Shown here: positions 9,139-22,340 of the stretch, piece after piece
How positions within the stretch are numbered: the first letter of the stretch is position 1
Layout of the letters: each line of letters begins with the position of its first letter
Origin: an uncultured Pelagibacteraceae bacterium
GTDB taxonomy: Bacteria > Pseudomonadota > Alphaproteobacteria > Pelagibacterales > Pelagibacteraceae
Length of the DNA: 64,000 nucleotides
NCBI GenBank assembly: GCA_902524345.1
Contig: CABZCX010000002.1
Location: forward strand, 62,001 to 126,000
Reading direction: 5' to 3'
Notes under the pieces: generated by a model
What the model was told of the DNA's origin: nothing
Seen by the model: only the letters and a program-made list of their open reading frames with translations
The model's database searches: none
Made by a program: the position numbers and the translations under genes

Positions 9139-10543
9139 TAAAAAAATAAGAGTTTTTCTTATCTCTATATTATTTTTATATAATAGTTCACTTTCCTCTT
9201 TTTCAAAGGAAATTCCAGGATCATTCGCTGATTTAGCAGAAAAATTAATGCCATCAGTTGTAAATATTTCAACCACCACAACTGTTACCACTCAGTCAAA
9301 TCCTTTTCCATTTCAGTTTCCACCTGGCTCACCATTTGAAGATATGTTCAAAGAATTTGGGGCTCCTCAAGAAAGAAAGTCTGCTGCATTAGGATCAGGT
9401 TTTATTATTGACGAAAAGGGAATAGTAATTACTAATAACCACGTAATCCAGGATGCAGAGGATATAATTGTAAGAGTTAACGGTGACAAAGAGTTTAAAG
9501 CTCAGGTAATAGGAGCAGATCCTCTTTCTGATATAGCTGTTTTAAAATTAGATTCTAATGAGAAATTCATTCCAGTTAAATTTGGAAACTCAGATAAAGC
9601 AAGGATTGGTGATTGGGTAATTGCAATTGGTAATCCATTTGGATTTGGTGGAACTGTTACATCTGGAATCATTTCAGCAAGAAATCGTTCATTGGGCTTG
9701 ACTAGATATGAAGATTACATACAAACAGATGCATCAATTAACTCTGGAAATTCTGGTGGTCCCCTTTTTGATTTAAACGGAGATGTAATTGGGATCAATA
9801 CGGCAATTCTTGGAAGAAGTGGTTCTATTGGTATTGGTTTTGCAATACCATCTAACAGTGCAAAAATTGTAATAGATCAGTTGGTAAAATTTGGTGAAAC
9901 CAAAAGAGGTTGGTTAGGTGTCAGAATTCAGGATGTTACAAAAGAGATTGCTGATGTCGAAAATTTAGGTGAGCCTAGGGGTGCTTTAGTTGCAAGTGTT
10001 GCTGAAAATAGTCCTTCTCAAAAGGCTGGTGTAAAAGCAGGTGATATCATACTTGAATTTAATGGTGAAAAAATAAAAGAGATGAAAGAACTTCCGACAA
10101 TCGTAGCTAGAACAGAAGTTGGAAAAAACGTTAAGGTAAAAATTTGGCGAAATAAAAAAGAAATAATTAAAACAATCAAACTTGGTAGATTAGAAACCTC
10201 AGAGGATTTCAAAGTAGCAGAGAAAAAAACTTCACCAAAAGAGACTACAATTGACAAATTAAAAATAAATGTAAGATTGATTAATAAAGAAGATATTAAA
10301 AGTAGAAATTTACCTAACCAAACATCAGGGTTGGTAATCACTAAAATTGAAAATGATAGCCCACTTAAAGGATCTATAGAGTTAAATAGTATAATTTTAG
10401 AGGCACAAAAGAAAAAGATAAGATCGATAGATGACTTATCTGAGGTTGTAAAAAAAGTTTTAAACAGTGATCAAAAAACAATTTTACTGGTTATTTATAA
10501 TAGTCAAAATCAAAGAAGATATATTGGTATTAAGTTGGATTAA
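9125..10543 (+). CDS. degP: Do-like periplasmic serine endoprotease (DegP/HtrA)
   Basis: The enzyme degrades or holds misfolded envelope proteins. A basic start and hydrophobic stretch (about residues 8-25) form a signal peptide. The trypsin-like domain has the full triad: His106 in NNHVIQDA, Asp136 in SDIAVLK and Ser210 in GNSGGPLFD. PDZ1 follows from GWLGVRIQDV (about residue 263). A second, more divergent PDZ starts near INVRLINKEDI (about residue 380). Length (472 aa) is normal for DegP/MucD-type proteases. The ATG lies inside the end of DUF2065, so it is translated with the hflKC unit; miaA follows 3 bases later. Confidence 0.94.
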   Translation: MRRFNKKIRVFLISILFLYNSSLSSFSKEIPGSFADLAEKLMPSVVNISTTTTVTTQSNPFPFQFPPGSPFEDMFKEFGAPQERKSAALGSGFIIDEKGIVITNNHVIQDAEDIIVRVNGDKEFKAQVIGADPLSDIAVLKLDSNEKFIPVKFGNSDKARIGDWVIAIGNPFGFGGTVTSGIISARNRSLGLTRYEDYIQTDASINSGNSGGPLFDLNGDVIGINTAILGRSGSIGIGFAIPSNSAKIVIDQLVKFGETKRGWLGVRIQDVTKEIADVENLGEPRGALVASVAENSPSQKAGVKAGDIILEFNGEKIKEMKELPTIVARTEVGKNVKVKIWRNKKEIIKTIKLGRLETSEDFKVAEKKTSPKETTIDKLKINVRLINKEDIKSRNLPNQTSGLVITKIENDSPLKGSIELNSIILEAQKKKIRSIDDLSEVVKKVLNSDQKTILLVIYNSQNQRRYIGIKLD

Positions 10544-10546
10544 TTT

Positions 10547-11455
10547 ATGGATTTTAAATCCAAAATTATTTTAATTTATGGACCCACTGCATCAGGAAAA
10601 TCAGAATTTGCAGTTAAACTTGCAAAAAAATTGAAGGGTGAAATTATAAACGCCGATAGTATGCAGGTTTATAAAGAACTTAAGATTTTATCTGCTAGAC
10701 CATCGAAAAAAGATTATAAAAAGATTAAGCATCATTTATATGGATTTCAGTCTGTAAAAGAAAATTACTCATCTGGAGAATGGCTTAAAGCTGCAAAAAA
10801 AAAAATTTTAGAAATTAAAAAGAGAAAGAATGTTCCAATAATAGTTGGGGGTACTGGTTTATATTTTAAAACATTAACTGATGGGATAGTTAATATTCCC
10901 AAAATTCCAATTCGAATAAGAGAAAAAGTTAGGAAATTGAATAGTTCTATGGGTAATAAAAGTTTTCTACAAAGATTAAAAAAAATTGATCCAGAAATTT
11001 TAAATTATGTTAATCCATCTGATACTCAAAGATTGATAAGAGCTTATGAAGTGAAATTATTTACCAAAAAAACGTTACTTGAGTGGTTTAAGTCAACTAA
11101 ATCGGTATTTGAGGATAAAAACTTTTATAAAATTTACATCGATTACCCAAGAGATATTTTAGTAAATAAGATTCACAACCGTGCTCAAGACATGATCAAC
11201 AAAGGTGCCATTTTAGAGGTTAAAAAATTTTTGAAAATGAAGGTTTCAAAAAAAAGAACTGCTACTAAGGCAATAGGCTTAATTGAAATTAAGGATTTTA
11301 TTGATAAAAAAATTGAAATTAATGAGGTTATTGAAAGAATATCAATAAAGACCAGGCAGTACGCTAAAAGACAGGTTACTTGGGGCAGAGGAAATATGAT
11401 AGATTGGAACAAAATCAGGCATAACAGGCTGAACAACTTTCTTAAGAATATTTAG
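10547..11455 (+). CDS. miaA: tRNA dimethylallyltransferase MiaA
   Basis: MiaA adds a dimethylallyl group from DMAPP to N6 of A37 in tRNAs that read UNN codons. The P-loop GPTASGKSEFAVKLA is at residues 11-25, DSMQVYKEL follows, and the substrate-binding GGTGLYFKTLTDG lies near residue 105. The C-terminal block RQYAKRQVTWGRGN is also typical. At 302 residues it is complete. It sits 3 bases after degP and is the last gene of that run; a separate promoter-like site precedes ilvB. Confidence 0.95.
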   Translation: MDFKSKIILIYGPTASGKSEFAVKLAKKLKGEIINADSMQVYKELKILSARPSKKDYKKIKHHLYGFQSVKENYSSGEWLKAAKKKILEIKKRKNVPIIVGGTGLYFKTLTDGIVNIPKIPIRIREKVRKLNSSMGNKSFLQRLKKIDPEILNYVNPSDTQRLIRAYEVKLFTKKTLLEWFKSTKSVFEDKNFYKIYIDYPRDILVNKIHNRAQDMINKGAILEVKKFLKMKVSKKRTATKAIGLIEIKDFIDKKIEINEVIERISIKTRQYAKRQVTWGRGNMIDWNKIRHNRLNNFLKNI

Positions 11456-11473
11456 ATATTTTTTTACTTTACC

Positions 11474-11503
11474 TTGACCAATAAGCACAACTTCAGCTAG
11501 ATT
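11474..11503 (+). promoter_or_regulatory. Candidate promoter giving a leaderless ilvB mRNA
   Basis: TTGACC (11474-11479), an 18-base spacer and TAGATT (11498-11503) precede the ilvB ATG at 11510 by only 6 bases. The expected start of transcription therefore coincides with the A of the ATG, and no Shine-Dalgarno is visible. The -35 box is good and the -10 box matches 4 of 6. No peptide leader or attenuator hairpin is present in this 54-base gap. Confidence 0.4.
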
Positions 11504-11509
11504 GCTTAA

Positions 11510-13276
11510 ATGTCTAAATTATATTCAGGAGCTGAAATTGTTTTTAAATGCCTTGAGGATCAAGACGTCGAATTTATTTTTGGTTATCCTGGAGGTGCAG
11601 TTCTTCCAATTTATGATGAATTAAAAAATCACTCTTCTATAAAGCATATATTAGTTAGACACGAACAAGGTGCCGGTCATGCAGCTGAGGGTTATGCCAG
11701 GTCGTCTGGTAAACCTGGTGTTGTTCTTGTTACTTCTGGACCGGGAGCTACAAATGTAGTTACAGCTTTGACTGATGCTTATATGGACTCAGTACCATTA
11801 GTATGTATCTCAGGACAAGTACCAACGCATTTGATAGGAACAGATGCCTTTCAAGAGTGTGATACAACAGGAATTACTAGACCATGCACAAAACATAATT
11901 GGTTAGTAAAAGACATTAAGGAATTATCAAAAACTCTTCATGAAGCCTTTAGAGTCGCCACAACAGGAAGGCCAGGTCCTGTTTTAGTCGATATTCCAAA
12001 AGATATTCAATTCGCAAAAATCAAATATACGAAACCAAAAAAAGAAAAAAAATCTAATGGAAAATTGCATAACAATTTTTCTCAAGATGAAATTAATGAA
12101 TTAGTTGACTTAATTGCGAAAGCAAAAAAACCTGTAGTTTATACTGGTGGTGGAGTTATAAACTCAGGCCCAGAAGCAAGTGACTCGTTAAGAGAGTTCG
12201 TGAGAATGATTGGTTTCCCAATTACATCAACATTACAAGGTTTAGGAGCTTTTCCTGGTGACGATAGTCAGTTTATAGGTATGCTTGGTATGCATGGAAC
12301 TTATGAGGCGAATAATGCCATGCATGATTGTGATTTATTAATAAATATTGGAGCAAGATTTGATGATAGGATAACTGGAAAGATAGACGAGTTTTCTCCG
12401 AAATCTAAAAAAGTTCATATTGATATAGATCCATCCTCAATAAATAAAATAATTAAAGTTGATTTAGCAATCGTAGGTGATGTAAACGAGGTTCTTAAAG
12501 CAGCCATTAAAACTATTAGTCAAAAAAAAAACGGTTTTAAAAATTCAAATAAACAAAATGTTTCTAAATGGTGGGAAAAAATTGAAAAATGGAGAGAAAA
12601 AGATTCACTTGGTTTTATAAATAGTAAAGAGACTATTAAACCCCAGCATGCGGTACAAAGATTATATGAATTAACAAAAAATCAAGACACTTTTATTACT
12701 ACAGAAGTCGGTCAACATCAGATGTGGGCCGCACAACATTATAAATTTGATAAACCAAATAGATGGATGACATCTGGTGGACTTGGAACAATGGGATATG
12801 GTCTCCCAGCTGCAGTAGGTGTTCAAATTGCGCATCCTGATAAGCTTGTTATTGATATAGCTGGCGAAGCATCAGTGCTAATGACCATGCAAGAAATGTC
12901 AACAGCAGTCCAGTATAATCTGCCAATTAAAATATTTGTTTTGAATAATAAATATATGGGAATGGTAAGGCAATGGCAGGAATTACTTCATGAAAAAAAC
13001 TATTCCGAAAGTTATTCAGAAGCATTGCCAGATTTCGTAAAATTAGCAGAGGCATATGGATGTAAAGGTATTAAGGCTAATAATCCAGATGAATTAGACC
13101 TCAAAATAAATGAAATGTTAGAGCATAAAGGTCCAGTAATTTTTGATTGTAGAGTTGATCCTAATGAGAATTGCTTTCCGATGATACCATCAGGAAAACC
13201 TCACAATCAGATGATTTTAGGTCCAAATGATAAAAAAGATAATAAAATTACAGGTAAAGGAAAAGCCTTAGTTTAA
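11510..13276 (+). CDS. ilvB: Acetolactate synthase, catalytic (large) subunit
   Basis: This ThDP- and FAD-dependent enzyme joins two pyruvates, or pyruvate and 2-oxobutyrate, in the first common step to valine, leucine and isoleucine. The catalytic Glu of ThDP activation is in RHEQGAGHAAEGYAR (Glu about residue 52). The ThDP/Mg site is in the C-terminal domain around GEASVLMTMQEMSTAVQYNLP, with the NNKYMGMVRQWQ block typical of AHAS. In the canonical motif GDGS the second residue is Glu here (GEAS), a variant worth noting. Length 588 is normal. Its stop overlaps the ATG of ilvH by one base. Confidence 0.95.
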   Translation: MSKLYSGAEIVFKCLEDQDVEFIFGYPGGAVLPIYDELKNHSSIKHILVRHEQGAGHAAEGYARSSGKPGVVLVTSGPGATNVVTALTDAYMDSVPLVCISGQVPTHLIGTDAFQECDTTGITRPCTKHNWLVKDIKELSKTLHEAFRVATTGRPGPVLVDIPKDIQFAKIKYTKPKKEKKSNGKLHNNFSQDEINELVDLIAKAKKPVVYTGGGVINSGPEASDSLREFVRMIGFPITSTLQGLGAFPGDDSQFIGMLGMHGTYEANNAMHDCDLLINIGARFDDRITGKIDEFSPKSKKVHIDIDPSSINKIIKVDLAIVGDVNEVLKAAIKTISQKKNGFKNSNKQNVSKWWEKIEKWREKDSLGFINSKETIKPQHAVQRLYELTKNQDTFITTEVGQHQMWAAQHYKFDKPNRWMTSGGLGTMGYGLPAAVGVQIAHPDKLVIDIAGEASVLMTMQEMSTAVQYNLPIKIFVLNNKYMGMVRQWQELLHEKNYSESYSEALPDFVKLAEAYGCKGIKANNPDELDLKINEMLEHKGPVIFDCRVDPNENCFPMIPSGKPHNQMILGPNDKKDNKITGKGKALV

Positions 13277-13824
13277 TGTCAAACCCGAAATCAGCTTATA
13301 ATATTCCAACAAAAAAAAGTAAATCTGGTACACATATTATTGTAGTCTGGGTAGATAATGAAGCTGGAGTGCTTGCAAGAGTGGTCGGATTATTTTCTGG
13401 CAGAGGCTATAATATAGAATCTCTCGCTGTTGCAGAGGTTGATGCAATGAAAAATATATCAAGAATTACTATTGTAACGACTGGAACACCTCAAGTAATT
13501 GATCAAATTAAACTACAACTAAAGAAATTAGTCCCAGTTCACAAAGTTGCGGACTTTAAAAGAGAAGATAAAAATGTCATTTTTAAGGAAATGGCTTTGC
13601 TTAAAGTTGTGGGAAATAGAAGTAAAATTGATAAGTGTCTTAAAGCTTGCAAAACTTTCAATCCAGTAATATTAGATAAAACAAAAAAATCTGTAGTAAT
13701 TCAAATTACTGCTCTACGAAGAGAAATAGATAAAATGAATAAAAAATTAAAGTCAAATGGACTTGTAAGTACATCAAGAACTGGTGCAATAGCTATGACT
13801 AGAGGTTCTGAAATATTTAAATAA
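13276..13824 (+). CDS. ilvH: Acetolactate synthase, regulatory (small) subunit
   Basis: The small subunit activates IlvB and confers feedback inhibition by valine. An N-terminal ACT domain (residues about 17-95) carries VVWVDNEAGVLARVVGLFSGRGYNI. A second, C-terminal regulatory domain holds EMALLKVVGN and RTGAIAMTRG at the end. The 182-residue length fits. It starts within the ilvB stop codon (TAATG), implying translational coupling and matched stoichiometry. Confidence 0.95.
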   Translation: MSNPKSAYNIPTKKSKSGTHIIVVWVDNEAGVLARVVGLFSGRGYNIESLAVAEVDAMKNISRITIVTTGTPQVIDQIKLQLKKLVPVHKVADFKREDKNVIFKEMALLKVVGNRSKIDKCLKACKTFNPVILDKTKKSVVIQITALRREIDKMNKKLKSNGLVSTSRTGAIAMTRGSEIFK

Positions 13825-13831
13825 ATTTACT

Positions 13832-14868
<1,037 letters not shown>

Positions 14869-14906
14869 TTTCTTGTTTCAAATTGGGCTAATTTAGTTGA
14901 TTTATT

Positions 14907-14934
14907 TTGCAATCTAAACGATAGGTTGTATATT
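14907..14934 (+). promoter_or_regulatory. Predicted promoter of leuA (and the rod-shape operon)
   Basis: TTGCAA (14907-14912), a 16-base spacer and TATATT (14929-14934) give a predicted start near 14941, about 11 bases before the ATG at 14952. This placement argues against the in-frame TTG at 14937, which would not be in the mRNA. Since mreB follows leuA with an overlap, this could also be the main promoter for the shape genes. Confidence 0.45.
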
Positions 14935-14951
14935 TCTTGAAAGAAAATTTT

Positions 14952-17563
<2,612 letters not shown>

Positions 17564-17566
17564 AAG

Positions 17567-18796
17567 ATGGCCTCTAGCAGAGATGATTTTATAATTGCAA
17601 TTCGTTCTGCTTTTTTAAAAAAAAGCACTCAACAAAAGTTTTCGTTATTAACGTTAGTTTTTATATCTATTTTTATAATTGTTTTATCTAGTTTTGATTT
17701 AAAGTTTATAAGGTATTTAAAAGCAGGAATTAGTGAGGCGGTATATAGATCCTCATTTATTGTCTCAATACCTGAAAACTTTTTAAAAAACACTTTTTTT
17801 GAAATAAGGGAATATTCAACTTTTTTTAAAAATTATAAAATAAACAAAGAAGAGCTTAACGAGTTAAAGTCTAAAAGCATCTCAGATAAAATAACTCAAT
17901 TTGAAAATGAAGAACTAAAAGAGCTTATAAATAATTATACTTTAAGTTCAGATAAACTGTTAGCTAAAATAATTGTTGACCATGACAGCCCATATTTAAA
18001 AAGTATCATTATTAACAAAGGTAGTAAGGATAATATTAAAATCGGTACTAACATTTATGATAGATCATATTTAGTTGGCAGAGTGGTTGAGGTAAATTAT
18101 AAAACCTCAAGAGTTTTATTACTATCTGATCTTAATTCCAATGTTCCTGTAACGATAGCGCCACAAAATATTCAAGCAATTATAACAGGAACTGGTGAGA
18201 ATTATGGTGAAATAAAATATATTAAAGAGGGTATTTCAAATTTAATTTCACAGGATAGTATAGTTTACACATCAGGCACTGGTGCAATTTTTAAAAGTGG
18301 TATTCCTATTGGAAGAGTAGATGTGGCGGATACAGGAAGCTCAAAAAAATTTAAAGTAGACTTTTACAGCGATTTTAGCCAATTAAAGTATGTTTTTGCC
18401 GAATTAGTTACTAAAATTGACGTTAAGAATGAAGATCAAAAAGTTGATGCAGGGAATTCACAAATAAATAACACAGTGGATACAAAATTACAAATACTAG
18501 AAGAGGAAAAAAAGATTATTGAACAAACAAATTTAAAATTTAAAGATGAGAATGAATTATTAAAAATCACAATTAATAATTTAAATAAACAAATTTCAGA
18601 CTTTAGAAATGAAGTTTATGATCAAAAACAAATAATCGCTCAGTACAATATTGACTTGGATGAAATTGAGTTTTTAAGATTAAATTTAAAATTTGGTCAC
18701 ACATGTCGTAAGTCTTTCTTAAATAATGATGGTTTTGAAGTTGGAACTTTAGAATACAAAAGTTGTGTAATGAATAAAGGTCAGACTGATGAGTAA
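17567..18796 (+). CDS. mreC: Rod-shape-determining protein MreC with a long C-terminal extension
   Basis: MreC is a bitopic periplasmic scaffold linking MreB/MreD to PBP2. A membrane span lies at about residues 25-47. A short coiled coil (about residues 85-125) is followed by the MreC beta domains (VDHDSPYLKSIIINKGSKDNIKIG; ILLSDLNSNVPVTI-like; YTSGTGAIFKSGIPIG). These usually end the protein near residue 290. Here about 110 extra residues follow: a Glu/Lys/Asn-rich predicted coiled coil (about 305-365) and a small tail with two Cys (HTCRKSF and YKSCVMNKG). The tail is the odd part. It is 3 bases after mreB and overlaps mreD by 8 bases. Confidence 0.9.
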   Translation: MASSRDDFIIAIRSAFLKKSTQQKFSLLTLVFISIFIIVLSSFDLKFIRYLKAGISEAVYRSSFIVSIPENFLKNTFFEIREYSTFFKNYKINKEELNELKSKSISDKITQFENEELKELINNYTLSSDKLLAKIIVDHDSPYLKSIIINKGSKDNIKIGTNIYDRSYLVGRVVEVNYKTSRVLLLSDLNSNVPVTIAPQNIQAIITGTGENYGEIKYIKEGISNLISQDSIVYTSGTGAIFKSGIPIGRVDVADTGSSKKFKVDFYSDFSQLKYVFAELVTKIDVKNEDQKVDAGNSQINNTVDTKLQILEEEKKIIEQTNLKFKDENELLKITINNLNKQISDFRNEVYDQKQIIAQYNIDLDEIEFLRLNLKFGHTCRKSFLNNDGFEVGTLEYKSCVMNKGQTDE

Positions 18797-19295
18797 TTTT
18801 AAATCAAGAGGTTTTTACATTAAATTTTACTCTTTTTTACCAATAATAGTGTTATTTATTTCTGTATTAAATGAATTTGACCTAAATTATTTGAAACTTG
18901 AATACTTTTCATTCAATTTTCCTTTCATTTTAATTTTTTTCTTTACTTTAAAAGATTTTAAAAATTTTGATTATCTTTTAGTTTTTTTAGCAGGCTTAGT
19001 GAATGATACAGTTGTTGGGTTGCCCTTAGGAATTAGCAGTTTATCTTATATATTAATCTGTATCGCAACATCCTATTTGAGAAATATTACCATTAGACCT
19101 AATCCAATAAAAGATTGGTTTTACTTTTTATTTATAATTAGTTTGATAAATTCAATAAATTATTCAATTTTGACTTTATTTTTTTCATACGATCTTTTAC
19201 TTTTAAGTTATCTAGTGAATATTTTTTTTACTTTTATTTTGTATATGTTTTTTGCTTATTTATTTAAATATTATTTAAAAGGTCTAAATGATTAA
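18789..19295 (+). CDS. mreD: Rod-shape-determining membrane protein MreD
   Basis: MreD is a small polytopic inner-membrane subunit of the elongasome. The 168-residue chain is very hydrophobic, Phe/Leu/Ile-rich, with about five spans. LAGLVNDTVVGLPLGISSLSYI is the recognisable MreD-type block (Asp in the membrane, then Gly-Leu-Pro-Leu-Gly). Sequence identity in this family is low, so the operon position between mreC and PBP2 is the main support. It overlaps both neighbours by 8 bases. Confidence 0.88.
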   Translation: MSNFKSRGFYIKFYSFLPIIVLFISVLNEFDLNYLKLEYFSFNFPFILIFFFTLKDFKNFDYLLVFLAGLVNDTVVGLPLGISSLSYILICIATSYLRNITIRPNPIKDWFYFLFIISLINSINYSILTLFFSYDLLLLSYLVNIFFTFILYMFFAYLFKYYLKGLND

Positions 19296-21162
19296 TTCAT
19301 CAAGTGATAACGTAAAAAAATTAAATTCTATTAATCGTAGAATGTTTATAACGGGATCACTAAAGTTTTTTATAATGGTGGGAATTGTAAGTAGGTTGTT
19401 TTTTTTACAAGTTAAAGAGAATAAAAAATATCTTACACTCTCGGATAAGAACAGAATTAGAGAATGGAAATTAGCACCTGTTAGAGGAGAATTCCAAGAC
19501 TATTTTGGTAATGTAATAGCCGGTAACTTTGAAGCTTATCAGCTACATGTGATACCTGAGCAAGTAGAAAATTTCAAATATGTTATCTACAGACTTAAAG
19601 ATTTATTAGAGTTATCTGACTCAGAGTTCAAAAAAGTTTTAAAAAAGAAAAAAGAGATTAAACCTTGGGAAACTCTAATTGTTTCAAACAATCTAAGTTG
19701 GGATAAATTTTCAAAAATAAATAATCATTTGTATGATTTAAATGGAGTGAAACCTGTTATCTCTATTTCAAGAAATTACCCTTTTAACGAAAACTTTACC
19801 CATATTATTGGTTATGTAAGTCAGGCAAATGAACAGGATATTGAAAATACAGAATTAATAAAAAAGAATTTTGTACCTGGTCTTAAAGTTGGAAAAATTG
19901 GATTAGAAAAATCTTTTGAAGAAAAATTAATTGGAACTAATGATATCGAGAGATACGAAGTAAATGCATATGGTAGACGAATAAGTCAGCTTGAGTTTCA
20001 AAAAGGTAAAAAAGGTCAAACCCTAAAACTCACAGTTGATACAGAAATTCAAAAATTAGCAAACGAACTATTGAAAGATAAAGCAGGATCTATATGTGTA
20101 ATGGATATATTTACCGGTGAGGTTATTGCCATGCACTCATCTCCCTCATTTGATCCAAATTTGTTTGTTTTCGGTATTAGTCAAGATAATTGGCAAATAA
20201 TCCGTAATGATCCAATGAAACCACTATTGAACAAAACTTTGCAAGGTAGATATTCCCCAGGCTCAACATTGAAACCCATTGTAGCCTTATCTGCTTTGGA
20301 AAACGGAATTATAAATACAAACTTTACCGTCAGATGTACTGGAAAAACTGAATTGTATGATCAAACTTATCATTGTTGGAAAAAAGAGGGTCATGGATAT
20401 GTTAGCCTTAGAAACGCTATGAAGATGTCATGTGATACTTATTTTTATGAGATAGCAAGGAAACTTGGAGTAGATAAGTTAAGTGAAACAGCAAAAAAAT
20501 TTGGATTAGGAAAAAAAGTTTTTGATAACTTATTCGAAATTGAAAAAGATGGATTGATTCCAAATACTCAATGGAAAAAAAATGCTTTAGGTAAAGGATG
20601 GTTATTAGGAGAAACAATAATTACTGGAATTGGCCAGGGATATATTCAAACTACACCAATACAATTATGCCTAATGACAGCACAAATTGCTAATGGTGGA
20701 TATAAAATATATCCAAAAATAGTCATAGATGATAAAGATAAAATAAAGCCAAGTGATTATTACACACCTCTTTATAAAAATTCTAGAAATATAAAAATTA
20801 TTCAAGATGCAATGTTTGGCTCTACAAATGAAGTAATGGGAACTTCTTATCGATCAAGAATTGATAATCCAAAATATCAATTTGCTGGCAAAACAGGAAC
20901 AGCCCAGGTTAAAAAAATTACTGAAAGAGAAAGGGAGTTAGATTTAAAAACCTCCGAGATTCCTTACGAACAAAGAGATCATGCTTTATATATCGCATAC
21001 GGTCCTTATGTAAACCCAAGATATGCACTAAGTATTGTTGTGGAGCATGGTGGTAATGGAAGCACAACCGCCGCTCCAATGGCAAAGAAATTATTTAAAC
21101 TTATTATTGATCGACATGAAATGAGACAGTCAATTAATGAAAAAAAATATTTGGAGATTTAG
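19288..21162 (+). CDS. mrdA: Penicillin-binding protein 2 (elongation transpeptidase)
   Basis: PBP2 cross-links new peptidoglycan in the lateral wall together with RodA. One N-terminal membrane span (about residues 18-37) is followed by the dimerisation/pedestal domain. The transpeptidase domain has SxxK as STLKP with the active Ser about residue 326, then SCDTYF and AGKTGTAQV. A Zn-binding or loop-rich region TGKTELYDQTYHCWKKEGH lies between. The 624-residue length is typical. The ATG overlaps mreD by 8 bases, and rodA begins one base after its stop. Confidence 0.95.
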   Translation: MINSSSDNVKKLNSINRRMFITGSLKFFIMVGIVSRLFFLQVKENKKYLTLSDKNRIREWKLAPVRGEFQDYFGNVIAGNFEAYQLHVIPEQVENFKYVIYRLKDLLELSDSEFKKVLKKKKEIKPWETLIVSNNLSWDKFSKINNHLYDLNGVKPVISISRNYPFNENFTHIIGYVSQANEQDIENTELIKKNFVPGLKVGKIGLEKSFEEKLIGTNDIERYEVNAYGRRISQLEFQKGKKGQTLKLTVDTEIQKLANELLKDKAGSICVMDIFTGEVIAMHSSPSFDPNLFVFGISQDNWQIIRNDPMKPLLNKTLQGRYSPGSTLKPIVALSALENGIINTNFTVRCTGKTELYDQTYHCWKKEGHGYVSLRNAMKMSCDTYFYEIARKLGVDKLSETAKKFGLGKKVFDNLFEIEKDGLIPNTQWKKNALGKGWLLGETIITGIGQGYIQTTPIQLCLMTAQIANGGYKIYPKIVIDDKDKIKPSDYYTPLYKNSRNIKIIQDAMFGSTNEVMGTSYRSRIDNPKYQFAGKTGTAQVKKITERERELDLKTSEIPYEQRDHALYIAYGPYVNPRYALSIVVEHGGNGSTTAAPMAKKLFKLIIDRHEMRQSINEKKYLEI

Positions 21163-22290
21163 ATGTATCAACATACTAGATTAACAAATAACAATTTTAC
21201 TTTTTTTCAAAAATTTAGAAATTTTGATTACATTTTACTAATTTGTATTTTGTTGCTTGGTTTCATCAGTTTAGCAACAATGTATTCGACTGATGGAGGT
21301 AAGATTTTGTTTCATACAAAAAGTCATTTTATAAAGTTAATGGTTTTTACAATGATGATGCTTTTTATTTCATTTATCAATATCAAATTTTGGTTTTCTG
21401 TTGGCTATCTATCTTACATAGTTGTGGTGAGCTTATTAGTATGGACCTATTTTTTTGGAATAACATCTTCAGGGTCAAAAAGATGGATGGACTTATATTT
21501 TATAAATTTACAACCATCAGAACTTATGAAAATTTTTATAATTTTGTGTCTGGCAAAGTACTTTCATAGGATGAAATTAGAGAATGTTAATTCTGTCTAT
21601 ACAATTTTAACTTCACTCATAATAATTTTATTACCTATGGGTCTTGTGATAGTTCAGCCTGATTTGGGTACTTCAGTACTAATAGCTGTTAGCGGAATAG
21701 CTGTTTTGTGGTTTGCAGGAATTAATCACAAATATTTTATTTATACTATGTTAGGTTTTGTAATTTCGTTACCATTTGTAATAGCATTTTTAAAACCTTA
21801 TCAAAAGTTGAGAGTTTTAACTTTTCTAAATCCAGATAAAGATCCTCTTGGTGCGGGTTATCAGATTATTCAATCTAAAATTGCGGTTGGATCTGGAGGT
21901 ATTTTTGGAAAAGGGTTTTTAAAAGGTACTCAAAGTTATTTAGAATTTTTGCCAGAAAAGCATACTGACTTTATTTTTACTCTTTTTTCAGAGGAGTTCG
22001 GCTTTGTTGGTTCAGTGGTTCTGCTTGTAATTTATATTATTATAATTTACCGCATAATTGCTATTGGAGCCAATTCTAGAAGTTATTTTGCTAAACTTTT
22101 TTGTTATGGTTTTGGAGCTGCCATTTTTGTTTTCATTACAATAAATATGAGTATGGTTCTAGGCTTACTACCTATAGTTGGATCTCCATTGCCAATAATG
22201 TCTTATGGAGGCTCTTCAATGTTAGCTACCATGATTGGCTTTGGAATAGTAATGAGTGCGAGGGTACACAGCCAACAATTAATCGCCTAA
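21163..22290 (+). CDS. rodA: RodA, SEDS-family peptidoglycan glycosyltransferase
   Basis: RodA polymerises lipid II into glycan strands in complex with PBP2. The protein is strongly hydrophobic with about ten spans. It has SEDS landmarks: KRWMDLYFINLQPSELMKI, QPDLGTSVLIAVSGIAVLWFAG, LPEKHTDFIFTLFSEEFGFVG and the C-terminal PLPIMSYGGSSMLATMIGFG. The Asp in the EKHTDFIF loop is the region of the catalytic Asp. At 375 residues it is complete. It closes the shape operon; a 50-base gap follows. Confidence 0.95.
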   Translation: MYQHTRLTNNNFTFFQKFRNFDYILLICILLLGFISLATMYSTDGGKILFHTKSHFIKLMVFTMMMLFISFINIKFWFSVGYLSYIVVVSLLVWTYFFGITSSGSKRWMDLYFINLQPSELMKIFIILCLAKYFHRMKLENVNSVYTILTSLIIILLPMGLVIVQPDLGTSVLIAVSGIAVLWFAGINHKYFIYTMLGFVISLPFVIAFLKPYQKLRVLTFLNPDKDPLGAGYQIIQSKIAVGSGGIFGKGFLKGTQSYLEFLPEKHTDFIFTLFSEEFGFVGSVVLLVIYIIIIYRIIAIGANSRSYFAKLFCYGFGAAIFVFITINMSMVLGLLPIVGSPLPIMSYGGSSMLATMIGFGIVMSARVHSQQLIA

Positions 22291-22340
22291 GTATAATTTG
22301 TCGCTTAAATTTTTTTAGAGAATAATTGTATATTTTTTTT

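Noticed and set aside
14937-14951. TTG start adding five residues to LeuA
   Set aside because: The predicted -10 box ends at 14934, so the TTG would not be within the transcript; the ATG at 14952 is preferred.
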